Source of the DNA: Bacteroidia bacterium 43-41
GTDB lineage: Bacteria; Bacteroidota; Bacteroidia; Bacteroidales; Dysgonomonadaceae
NCBI GenBank assembly: GCA_001898165.1
Contig: MKTD01000011.1
Span: 1-64,000, forward strand
Direction: 5' to 3'
Length of the DNA stretch: 64,000 nucleotides
In this document: in pieces, positions 1 through 7,911 of the stretch
Position numbering within the stretch: the first letter of the stretch is position 1
How the letters are laid out: the number at the start of each line of letters is the position of its first letter
Made by a program: the position numbers and the translations under genes
The notes under the pieces: generated by a model
Databases searched by the model: none
What the model saw: only the letters and a program-made list of their open reading frames with translations
What the model was told of the DNA's origin: nothing

Positions 1-107
1 GAGGTGTATCCCCGGGCTTTCCCCAATACCGTGTTGGGGACAACGGTAAGTCCCGCGGCCCCGATGGCCGCGGTCTTTAAGAATTTTCTACGTGAATAGG
101 TTGTCAT
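1..107 (-). CDS. Tat-exported oxidoreductase-like protein, N-terminus only
   Basis: Reading the minus strand from the ATG at 107 gives 35 codons that run off the window edge. The start MTTYSRRKFLKTAAIGAAG is a textbook twin-arginine signal: S-R-R-K-F-L-K, then a weakly hydrophobic Ala/Gly stretch, then a VPNTVLGK segment resembling a cleavage region. In Bacteroidota this type of leader is very common on Gfo/Idh/MocA-family sugar oxidoreductases, which carry a folded NAD(P) cofactor across the membrane. No Rossmann motif is visible because the sequence ends, so the family is an inference from the leader alone. It lies 72 bp downstream of the putative glycosidase at 180-2465 and is probably the next gene of the same operon. 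Confidence 0.72.
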   Translation of the reverse strand, partial: MTTYSRRKFLKTAAIGAAGLTVVPNTVLGKARGYT

Positions 108-179
108 AAGCTTATATATTTTAGATTATTGTTGAAACATTTATATATAATTATTTGAAAACAGATCGGTTCCTGAGTT

Positions 180-2465
180 TTATTTTTGATTATCGGATAC
201 GAATTCCAGTATACACGCATCTTTTGGAGATAATTGTATCGCTAGATTTATCTTCCCATTGCGATATTTCCCTATCTTTTCTCTTCCGTTCTCCTTTATG
301 AGGAAAACTTCTCCGGTTGGTTTTAATCCGTAGCTTTCCGTATTAAACCGTAGTTTTACCGGAAAGGGCTGATCAAGGATACTGGCAATCGCAATGCCGA
401 GCATACCGTTATCCGATTTCCATGCACCTGCATATACTGTTGGATATTTACCTTGTAATTCGGTTACTCGTTCCGTTTCTCTCCCGGCATAAATAGATAG
501 CCTGGAAATTTTCATTTCCTGTTCCGGAGCTTTTATTTCTGGTGCTCGGACGAATTCTCCATGGAGCAGGTATTTTAATCCTTGGAACCGGATCCTTGCC
601 ACCTTCATCAGGTAATCGATCTCCTCTTTGCGGTCGGTTGCTAAAAAATCCTTGTAATTAGCGATCATCGGTTGTATTCCCCAGACGAAAGATTTTGCCT
701 GTTCCATTAAGAATTGTTCGTTGAAACTTTTATTGAGCAATTGCAGTGTATCGGACGGCACAAATTCCTTTGGCCACAAATCATCATACGGGGGCGAGAG
801 TAGAGAGGAATAACTGCCGTATGAAAGTGCATATGGATGATAGACCGCTTGAAACAATGGGATGGTTTGCCATTCTTCAACGCCTGTATATCTCTCTTTG
901 CTTACCTGAAGGGTAAGAAACAGATCCAGATAAGGCAACCAACATTCGCTGACTCCTTCACCCGAAAGAGCGATTTTATCTGTTGAACGCGATGACGAAC
1001 GTATTTTCCGGGTAAGTTCTCCTGATCCTTTTACCCAATAGTTTCCTCCTCCTTGTGGATGATTATGAGAGGGATCGTAACACAGATAGCCCAAGCATGC
1101 CTGATCCATATAGATCCCTCCGACATGATAATCGTTAATAGCCTTTTCTGCCAATGATGCATATTTATCCCTCCAGAAAGAAGATCCCATACACATTGTG
1201 GTTAAAGCTTTTCCTGAAAAAATATTATACACGTGTGTTATGGTTTTCCCATCAATTTTCTTCACTGTATATTGAGAAGCATTTTCTTTTTCCCAACTTT
1301 CAGTAGCATTTCCCCACTGGATTTGATTCATATAAACCAGAGCCTTTACACCTTGTTCCCTCGCTTTTGTTATCTGATTTTTAAATAAGGCCTCTCTATC
1401 GCGGGGAGGAAAATATTCGGGAAATCCTTCGTCATATGGACAACCGTGCCACCAGTGCCACAATACGTTTACCGGTAAACCTAACCGTTTTTTTAACTCT
1501 TCTGCCTGGGGTAGTACTCCCTGTGCTTTCCCACGATTCCATACCCATAAAGCTGTTTCTTCGATCCACGGCGGAACCAGATTATTTTTCAAACGACTTT
1601 CCCTGGCCCACTTTTGTTGAACGGCCCATTTCCGGTAATACTCTGCCGCCGTGATCCAATCTCCTTTGAAAATACCTGTTATTGCTTCATAATTGGGAGA
1701 ATAAGTGTCTAATGAGATACTATATTCGGGAAAATTATCTATCTGACAAGACAAATATCCTTGTGAATCTAATCCTATGCCGAAATTTTTGCGATAAGCT
1801 AAACTATCGTTGCAGGATAAATAGAAACCGATTTTTTCGGGGTTGTACAACATCAGTAGTTGCATGGACAAATGTCCGGGATAGGCCCAGTTAAGATAAT
1901 TCCGGTTGTTTTTCCGCATGTATTCCCGAGGCTCTTTCAATAAATAACCCATCCAATCAGCTACTGCCAGATTCTCTTGTTGCAAATCTTTTAAGCTACT
2001 AATCTTTGGGAAAATTACATTTTCTATCTCTCTTCCGCTAATACCTTTGAGATAAATTTTCCATTTGGCAACAGGCTCGTTCTTATCCAGCCACACAGAT
2101 ACTACAACCTCAAAGTCGGGAAGGTCAATCTCACGAAAGTCCGACCAGATCATTTTTAGAGATTGGGTATTTATTTTTTCTATTCTGAAAAAGGATGCTG
2201 AAAATATATCCAACGGAATTATTCCTGAAGGTGTTTGCAAATCTATCTGCCAGAGTGAGTTCCTTGCATTGGTTTCCGCGAGTAGAGGCAAGAGTTCCGT
2301 TATATGGTCAAACTGACGAAGCGATCCGTCCTTTGAATTAAAACCCAATAAAAGGCATTCATTTTTTATACAAATGACCTCACCCTGATCTTCAAATGAC
2401 CATGCATGCACCGGGGTGCAGTAGGTAATAAGTAAAATAACAGCAAAATGTCGTATAATTCGCAT
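180..2465 (-). CDS. DUF6259-like putative secreted glycoside hydrolase
   Basis: This protein of about 761 residues starts with a signal peptide (MRIIRHFAVILLITYC then VHAWS). The reading frame is open to a GTG at 2507, but the ATG at 2465 puts the signal peptide at the N-terminus and is preferred. An N-terminal beta-rich part is followed by a TIM-barrel-like core: a Trp-rich strand (LWHWWHGCPYDEGFPEYFPP, about residue 338), GGIYMDQACLG (about 450) and ALSGEGVSECW (about 508). The Asp of YMDQ and the Glu of GEGVSE are plausible catalytic acids, as in GH36/GH-D-like alpha-glycosidases. The overall pattern matches DUF6259 proteins of polysaccharide-utilisation loci. The exact substrate cannot be read. 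It lies downstream of the DUF4855 genes on the same strand. Confidence 0.7.
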   Translation of the reverse strand: MRIIRHFAVILLITYCTPVHAWSFEDQGEVICIKNECLLLGFNSKDGSLRQFDHITELLPLLAETNARNSLWQIDLQTPSGIIPLDIFSASFFRIEKINTQSLKMIWSDFREIDLPDFEVVVSVWLDKNEPVAKWKIYLKGISGREIENVIFPKISSLKDLQQENLAVADWMGYLLKEPREYMRKNNRNYLNWAYPGHLSMQLLMLYNPEKIGFYLSCNDSLAYRKNFGIGLDSQGYLSCQIDNFPEYSISLDTYSPNYEAITGIFKGDWITAAEYYRKWAVQQKWARESRLKNNLVPPWIEETALWVWNRGKAQGVLPQAEELKKRLGLPVNVLWHWWHGCPYDEGFPEYFPPRDREALFKNQITKAREQGVKALVYMNQIQWGNATESWEKENASQYTVKKIDGKTITHVYNIFSGKALTTMCMGSSFWRDKYASLAEKAINDYHVGGIYMDQACLGYLCYDPSHNHPQGGGNYWVKGSGELTRKIRSSSRSTDKIALSGEGVSECWLPYLDLFLTLQVSKERYTGVEEWQTIPLFQAVYHPYALSYGSYSSLLSPPYDDLWPKEFVPSDTLQLLNKSFNEQFLMEQAKSFVWGIQPMIANYKDFLATDRKEEIDYLMKVARIRFQGLKYLLHGEFVRAPEIKAPEQEMKISRLSIYAGRETERVTELQGKYPTVYAGAWKSDNGMLGIAIASILDQPFPVKLRFNTESYGLKPTGEVFLIKENGREKIGKYRNGKINLAIQLSPKDACILEFVSDNQK

Positions 2466-2589
2466 AATGGGTTTATCTTTTTCTTTTATCTCTCCACGCT
2501 TCAGCACTTATTCCCGGAGGATGTATTCAATTTTTCCTTCCTGTGTCTGGAGAATAGACCAGTATTAAACATATGACCCGTATCGTACA

Positions 2590-3663
2590 TTATTTATTTC
2601 TTTTACGCTGCCTTTCTATTATGATATTTGCTAATTCGTTATATAATTCTTTATCTTTCTCTGTTCCATTCTTTAAAACATATAATCCAATTCCTCCTTG
2701 ATAATAAGCAACATCGGATGTATCCCAAACATTGTTTCTTGTAAATCCGTCTATATATGCCTTCATGCGGTTTCCTTTGTTCCCGCTCTTTTCTGCTGCA
2801 TTTTCATCAAATTCCATTTCAAGGGACATTCCCTGTCTTTTTGCGATGCTGCATGCCTCATCTATTCGCGAGTCAGGAATGTCGTTATTAAAAAAGTGAT
2901 TTGGCTGCAAGAAAGCCTGATCAAAGCCAAGTTGTTTCCATTCGTCCCGTCCATCTGTATTGAAATATGGAATCCAATAAAAATGATATCCCTTACTTCT
3001 TATATAATCAGCTATCTGATTTACAATTTTACGGCTATTCGTTGCTTCCTCAGCCAACCAGTAAAAACCTTCTAATTCCACATTCTTTAACTTTTCCTGT
3101 TTCAACCGTTGTTCCACATAATCTATGTACCACTTGACTGCTTCAATACGATCTTCACTTTTCGAAAAATCAAGTTTTTTCCCATTTACACTTCCCCAGT
3201 TTTTTTGATTCGGAATAGGCTCGGGAAGAGACATTACTAATTTCCGTTTTTTAAAAGGGTCTTTGCAGATTTTCTTTGCTTTTTCTATGCAGCTATTCAG
3301 TGCGTTTATTCCATAACCATTCATGAGGTTTGTATTCATTAGCCCCATCCAATGATCTTTACGTGCGGGAGTGGGTTTATATCCCGAAGCAAAACTATTT
3401 GTTCCATCATGTATCTCAAGGAAAAGAAAACTATCGAACAACCAACCATATTTCCCATTCTTATCTTTGGCATACACGCAAGATTCAAATTTCTCTTCAT
3501 CCCATACATTCGACCTATGAGCGCCCCCGTTATATATCAGAAGAAGGTCACTTACCCATCCTTTTTGAGCATAACCCGTATTCAAGGTTTCTTGTCCTTG
3601 TGCATAGACTGAACATACTAAGATAATTGTGCAACAACATAGACTTATAAATCGCTTATTCAT
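2590..3663 (-). CDS. DUF4855-like secreted protein, copy 1
   Basis: A 357-residue protein with a signal peptide (SLCCCTIILVCSVYAQ). It shares a full-length pattern with the next gene upstream (3861-4958): LLLIYNGGAHRSNVWDE, GWLFDSFLFLEIHDG, LVMSLPEPIPNQKNWG, GFYWLAEEATNSRKIV, FYWIPYFNTDG, FDQAFLQPNHFFN, MEFDENA and YYQGGIGLYVL. These blocks are those of the DUF4855 family, a TIM-barrel-like family of unknown function often found in Bacteroidota polysaccharide-utilisation loci. Conserved acids (E in LAEEATN, D and E in MEFDE) and aromatics could form a carbohydrate site; this is inference. Tandem duplication with its neighbour is evident. It lacks the lipobox Cys of its paralogue, so it is likely periplasmic or secreted rather than lipid-anchored. 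Confidence 0.75.
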   Translation of the reverse strand: MNKRFISLCCCTIILVCSVYAQGQETLNTGYAQKGWVSDLLLIYNGGAHRSNVWDEEKFESCVYAKDKNGKYGWLFDSFLFLEIHDGTNSFASGYKPTPARKDHWMGLMNTNLMNGYGINALNSCIEKAKKICKDPFKKRKLVMSLPEPIPNQKNWGSVNGKKLDFSKSEDRIEAVKWYIDYVEQRLKQEKLKNVELEGFYWLAEEATNSRKIVNQIADYIRSKGYHFYWIPYFNTDGRDEWKQLGFDQAFLQPNHFFNNDIPDSRIDEACSIAKRQGMSLEMEFDENAAEKSGNKGNRMKAYIDGFTRNNVWDTSDVAYYQGGIGLYVLKNGTEKDKELYNELANIIIERQRKRNK

Positions 3664-3860
3664 TTTCCTATTTTTAGATTATTAATAAATTTCTTTTTTA
3701 GTATTTCTTTTTTAATAAACTCCCCATCTTCCTCCATCGATAGATTTTTTGTTATATTCCAATTCCGAAGACATGAGCCTTTAACCATACATAATTATTT
3801 GTATAAAGCAATCTGCTGGGAAATCTCAATAAAGAGAAATAGGGAATCATAATCATATGA

Positions 3861-4958
3861 TTAATCACCAATTACAAATTCACAAAATTGATCATATAGT
3901 TTCTTATCATCGTTATTTTTTGAGACTGAAAGTTCATATAAGGCTTTACCTCCTTGATAATAAGCAAGTCTTTTAGTTTTCCATATCCCGTTGTTCTCTA
4001 GTGCAGTCAGATAGTCCTTGAGTCTATACCCCCATCCTGAAAGAACCCTTTCATCAAACTCAATTTCCATATCCATATTATACTTTTTTGCCAATTGACA
4101 AGCTTCATCCAATCGGGAAAAAGGTATCCCTTCATTGAAAAAGTAGTTGGGTTGTAAGTAAGCATAGTTAAAACAAAGTTTTTCCCATTCGGAATAACCG
4201 TCGGATTTAAAGTATGGAATCCAATTAAAGCTATATTTTAAATCGTTTAAATATGTGGCTATATCGGCCAATATTGATCTTGTATTTGTCGCTTCTTCTG
4301 CTATCCAGTAAAAACCGGCTAATTCAAGATTAGCATACCGCATTTCATTGAATTTTTGTCTTACATAATCAATATACCATTTTACTGCATCAATACGATC
4401 AACAGGATTAGAAAAATCTAAAGGGACACCGTTGCGAACAGTACCCCAATCTTTCTGTCCCCTAATAGGTTCCGGCAATCCTATAATAATTTTCCGTTTT
4501 TCTTTTGGCTCACCAATTCTTTTAATTGCTTTATCTATAGATTTATTTAAAGCTCCTAGACAATATCGTGATTGAAAATAATGATCAACTAAGTCTTTCC
4601 ATTCTTTTTGATTGGCAGGGTTATTGGTGTATCCGGAAGCAAATGTTTTTCCGACGCCATTGTGAATCTCTAAAAATAAAAAGGAGTCAAATAGCCAGGT
4701 CTCTTTCCCGGAATCATCAGTATATGTGATATAAGGCTGAACATGATTCTCATCCCATTGAAAATTCCTATGAGCACCACCACTATAAAGTAAAACAAGA
4801 TTTCTACATTCTAACATTTTGGTCCTGTTTTTCTCCCATACATAAGTGTCATCTTTTTCATCAGGAATAGGCTTCTCCGTTTTTTTTTCTTCATCCTCTG
4901 CATTACAACTTACTAATATAAGGGAAAGAAAAGTTAAAAATAAAGCAATTTTTTTCAT
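3861..4958 (-). CDS. DUF4855-like lipoprotein, copy 2
   Basis: The ATG at 4958 begins MKKIALFLTFLSLILVSCNA, a lipoprotein signal with Cys after VS; an upstream TTG at 4991 would bury this signal and is rejected. The mature part (about 345 residues) repeats the DUF4855 blocks seen in the gene at 2590: LVLLYSGGAHRNFQWDE, ETWLFDSFLFLEIHNG, IIGLPEPIRGQKDWG, GFYWIAEEATNTRSIL, FNWIPYFKSDG, YAYLQPNYFFN, MEIEFDERV and YYQGGKALYEL. The charged linker after the Cys (EDEEKKTEKPIPDEKDD) is typical of surface-exposed Bacteroidota lipoproteins. It lies between the hairpin at 4988-5026 and its tandem paralogue, in the SusC/D operon. Function is unknown; binding or hydrolysis of the imported glycan is a guess from context. 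Confidence 0.77.
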   Translation of the reverse strand: MKKIALFLTFLSLILVSCNAEDEEKKTEKPIPDEKDDTYVWEKNRTKMLECRNLVLLYSGGAHRNFQWDENHVQPYITYTDDSGKETWLFDSFLFLEIHNGVGKTFASGYTNNPANQKEWKDLVDHYFQSRYCLGALNKSIDKAIKRIGEPKEKRKIIIGLPEPIRGQKDWGTVRNGVPLDFSNPVDRIDAVKWYIDYVRQKFNEMRYANLELAGFYWIAEEATNTRSILADIATYLNDLKYSFNWIPYFKSDGYSEWEKLCFNYAYLQPNYFFNEGIPFSRLDEACQLAKKYNMDMEIEFDERVLSGWGYRLKDYLTALENNGIWKTKRLAYYQGGKALYELSVSKNNDDKKLYDQFCEFVIGD

Positions 4959-4987
4959 TCTTTCTTTAATCAAAACAGTGAGATTAT

Positions 4988-5026
4988 ACAAACCTAACTA
5001 AGACTTCAAGCCTTAGTTAGGTTTGT
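4988..5026 (-). promoter_or_regulatory. 15-bp perfect stem-loop between operon genes
   Basis: ACAAACCTAACTAAG (4988-5002) and CTTAGTTAGGTTTGT (5012-5026) are perfect inverted repeats separated by a 9-nt loop. The hairpin begins 5 bp after the stop of the lipoprotein gene at 5032-5907 and lies just before the DUF4855 lipoprotein gene on the same strand. No T-tract follows on the minus strand, so it looks like an mRNA-stabilising or partial-termination element that could set higher SusC/D/lipoprotein levels than those of the downstream genes. The stem is seen directly; the role is inferred. Confidence 0.7.
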
Positions 5027-5031
5027 AATGA

Positions 5032-5907
5032 TTACATATTCCAAGCCCAGAAAGTTATCTCACATAAGGAGATTGCTGTTGTTGGAGGATTCCTGTAATT
5101 CTCCAGACATTTAACCCTTATGTATCTGATCAATGGACTTTTTTCTTTGGGAAACTCAAGTTCATCGCCCGCTGCAAAATCGGCTAAGGTAGAAGTAGAG
5201 TTGTTTAAACTGCCTAATTTAGTCCAATTGCTCCAATTGCCATCAATAGGAGGTACCCCCTCCCCTTTGTATCCCCATAATTCATATTTTTTAGGACATA
5301 CGTTTGTATAAGCCCAATATAGATTTGCTTTGAAGCGTTTGAGGTTATAATGATCTCCCAGATCAACTGTAAAACATTCACCAGTCAGATAGTTTCTATA
5401 TCCTATTTCACCATAACTTTCAGGTTTTGACATTGCTTGTCCATCCCATAGATACACAATATTTCCTTCCATTTTTTCTGAATCGTTATTTAATCTGAAT
5501 TCTTTAAATTTTGATTTTTTTATTTCTATAAATTCAGGGATTGTAGCAGTTAAAGTATAGGTAACATCTTTATATAGATTATTTACCATAATCTCATACG
5601 GCTTAGTGAGATCCAGAGTCAAAACCGTATCTTGGGGTGATAATAATTTTGCCCTTTTTGAAATACTTAAGTTTACATTTACGCTGGATAGATTTCTTAA
5701 GTTTTTCAAACTTAATTCTATCGTCCTGTTTCTATCGGATATGACTGCTGAAGCTATTTCCTCTCCATCTTGTGCTGTGACTGTCTTTATTGGGGTTAAC
5801 ACCGGATTAAGAGGGATAGATTCATCCATACTTTCTTCTTTGCATGAATTAAAAAGAAAAAATCCGACACAAAATAATATACTTAAAAATAATGAAATCT
5901 TTTTCAT
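5032..5907 (-). CDS. SusE-position surface lipoprotein with discoidin-like C-terminal domain
   Basis: A 291-residue lipoprotein (MKKISLFLSILFCVGFFLFN then SC). Residues about 30-125 look like a small Ig-like beta domain of the type found in Bacteroidota lipoproteins with internal strand repeats (DGEEIASAVISDRNRTIELS ... VTYTLTATIPEF). Residues about 150-291 resemble an F5/8 type C (discoidin, DUF5000-like) fold: a TVDLGDHYNLKRFKANLYW strand, a PKKYELWGYKG strand, and a final IRYIRVKCLENY ... ISLCEITFWAW. Such domains bind carbohydrates at the cell surface. It sits 24 bp downstream of the SusD-like gene, the usual position of the SusE/F-type glycan-binding lipoprotein. Ligand unknown. Confidence 0.75.
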   Translation of the reverse strand: MKKISLFLSILFCVGFFLFNSCKEESMDESIPLNPVLTPIKTVTAQDGEEIASAVISDRNRTIELSLKNLRNLSSVNVNLSISKRAKLLSPQDTVLTLDLTKPYEIMVNNLYKDVTYTLTATIPEFIEIKKSKFKEFRLNNDSEKMEGNIVYLWDGQAMSKPESYGEIGYRNYLTGECFTVDLGDHYNLKRFKANLYWAYTNVCPKKYELWGYKGEGVPPIDGNWSNWTKLGSLNNSTSTLADFAAGDELEFPKEKSPLIRYIRVKCLENYRNPPTTAISLCEITFWAWNM

Positions 5908-5931
5908 ATTATTGATATGTTTAATAGATTA

Positions 5932-7899
5932 TTACCACCAAGGGTTTTGAACTAAATTTTTACTTTTATCAATTTCGGTCTCCGGAATTGGGAAAAGATA
6001 ATATGCCTTTTCAAAAACCCGGGTTTCAAAAGGAACTCTTTTGTAAAAGCCCGTAAACGCGAAACTGTTTGAAGCGGCGTCGCCTGCGTTAATATCCATT
6101 CCCCACATGCGTCCGCCATCACCAAATTTACGATTGTCGATCGTCCCCCCTTCATCAGGTGTATGTGCCAACCACCGTCTTCTGGTAGTGAAGTACCGGT
6201 CTCCTTCGAAGCAAAGTTCAATCTGCCTTTCTCTTAGTATAAAATCACGCTGTAGATTCTTTTGTCCTGCAATTTCCGGATTAACTGAGAAAACACTTGG
6301 TACGCCGGCTCTGTCTCGTATAAGATCCCAATATTTTCGAATATCCGAATTGGTAGGATCATATTCATTTAGAGCTTCTATGTAGTTCAATAAAATTGCT
6401 GCGTAGCGAATAAAAACGTTCGAATATTGTTGAGGGAATATACGATCGTGCATATCAGCCATGGGATCATTATTTTTAAATACCAGATAGCCTGTTCTGG
6501 AGAAAAAAGTATATGAACCGGACTGACGCGAAACTCCTCCATAGTATAATTCTGCCCGTCCATATCCATTTTTTTGGCCTGCAGAACTTAGATAATTTCT
6601 TTTCTCAATATCATCAGGAATTTGAGGAACAATTCTTCTATTGTATAAAATGGATGCATAAAAACGAGGCTCACGGTTTGCATACATATTCCAGTCTCCA
6701 ACCCAATGCCCCCATGCATTAGATCGGCGAATATCTGCAATCATCTGTCTCCGGCCTTCATCGGTATTTGTGTTCCGGTTTTCAGGATTCCAGTTTTTAT
6801 TAGGAGTTGTGGCGAATCCGTCCTCTACATATCCTGAACTTGGGTCATCTATTGTCCTACCATTTTCCATTAAAAAAGCATCTACTACGCGTTGAGTAGC
6901 CCCGACTCCTCCTAAATTCTTTGGTCCGGGAGATGTGTGAATCATCCATGCCTCTGTATGGTAATTACTATTCGCGCCAAAAATGACTTCGCAGTTCCAT
7001 TTTTTTAAATGAACATCTACGAGTGATTTATAGGGATTAAATACTGCATCTCCATGTTCATTATTTTTGTATAATCGAAGATTTGCATCAGGGCGTTGTT
7101 CTGAAATATCTATCACTTCTTTACTGGCAGCCGCTGCTCTTTTCCATTTATTTTCATCATAGATTGTATTAACCAATGGGGTACCGTCGGGATTTTTGAA
7201 ATCCGCATATTCTGTATTCCCATTCCATTGTGGGCTTGCGGCAAAAGTTAATGCGATGGATTTAACTGATTTACAAATGATTTGATTGGGCTTGCCAAAC
7301 CAATTATCGTTGTTTTGCCAATGCAATGGTAAATCTACGGCCGCTTCATCCATTAACTGACATATGTAATCAACACATTCGTCAAATGGAGAACGCACGT
7401 AAGATGCATAATCTGCATTGTTAGGTTGTAGTTCTTTAATTAAAATAACTGGACCGTATTGACGGAGAAGAAGCCAATAATAATATCCTCGAAGAAATTT
7501 GACCTCAGCTTTATATTGTGTTTTTAGAGCTGAACTTAATTCATTGCAACGATCCACATTATTTTCGAAAACGAAAGAAGCTCTTATGGCTCTGTACCAA
7601 AGTTCATATTTTCTATAGAACCATGAAGACGGAGACCAGTTACCCAAATTAATAGGATAGGTATTATATACTGTCCAAGATAAATCGACTTCATCAGCTA
7701 ATCCTAACCAAGGATCATCCTGGTGTAAATTAGGCATTGGTAAGGCTGCATACACGTTAGCTAAATATCCCTCGACTTCAGTCCGGGAACTCCATACCAT
7801 ATCGTCGGTTTTCATGTCGTCAGGCTGTTTATCCAGAAAATCTGAACAACCCATTAATAATCCCATTATTATCGAAGTTAGAATTAATTTCTTTTTCAT
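5932..7899 (-). CDS. SusD/RagB-family nutrient-binding outer membrane lipoprotein
   Basis: A 655-residue lipoprotein with a clear lipobox (LTSIIMGLLMGC) followed by SDFLDKQPDD, the classic SusD N-terminus. Inside are the helical TPR-type signatures of the family (YKAEVKFLRGYYYWLLLRQYGPVI near residue 130, split here as EVKFLRGYYYWLL and RQYGPVIL), a mid-protein variable region and the C-terminal motif LRERQIELCFEGDRYFTTRR (about 555-575) found in nearly all SusD/RagB proteins. It ends LFPIPETEIDKS ... NPWW, also typical. SusD forms the lid on the SusC barrel and captures glycan at the surface. It starts 12 bp after the SusC-like stop, so the two are co-transcribed. Substrate specificity cannot be read from sequence. 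Confidence 0.95.
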   Translation of the reverse strand: MKKKLILTSIIMGLLMGCSDFLDKQPDDMKTDDMVWSSRTEVEGYLANVYAALPMPNLHQDDPWLGLADEVDLSWTVYNTYPINLGNWSPSSWFYRKYELWYRAIRASFVFENNVDRCNELSSALKTQYKAEVKFLRGYYYWLLLRQYGPVILIKELQPNNADYASYVRSPFDECVDYICQLMDEAAVDLPLHWQNNDNWFGKPNQIICKSVKSIALTFAASPQWNGNTEYADFKNPDGTPLVNTIYDENKWKRAAAASKEVIDISEQRPDANLRLYKNNEHGDAVFNPYKSLVDVHLKKWNCEVIFGANSNYHTEAWMIHTSPGPKNLGGVGATQRVVDAFLMENGRTIDDPSSGYVEDGFATTPNKNWNPENRNTNTDEGRRQMIADIRRSNAWGHWVGDWNMYANREPRFYASILYNRRIVPQIPDDIEKRNYLSSAGQKNGYGRAELYYGGVSRQSGSYTFFSRTGYLVFKNNDPMADMHDRIFPQQYSNVFIRYAAILLNYIEALNEYDPTNSDIRKYWDLIRDRAGVPSVFSVNPEIAGQKNLQRDFILRERQIELCFEGDRYFTTRRRWLAHTPDEGGTIDNRKFGDGGRMWGMDINAGDAASNSFAFTGFYKRVPFETRVFEKAYYLFPIPETEIDKSKNLVQNPWW

Positions 7900-7911
7900 T
7901 TCTGTTTATAT

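Noticed and set aside
3712-3775. Short minus-strand frame of 20 codons (MSSELEYNKKSIDGGRWGVY) between the DUF4855 genes
   Set aside because: Too short, no neighbours or homologue recognised; may be a fragment but cannot be supported.
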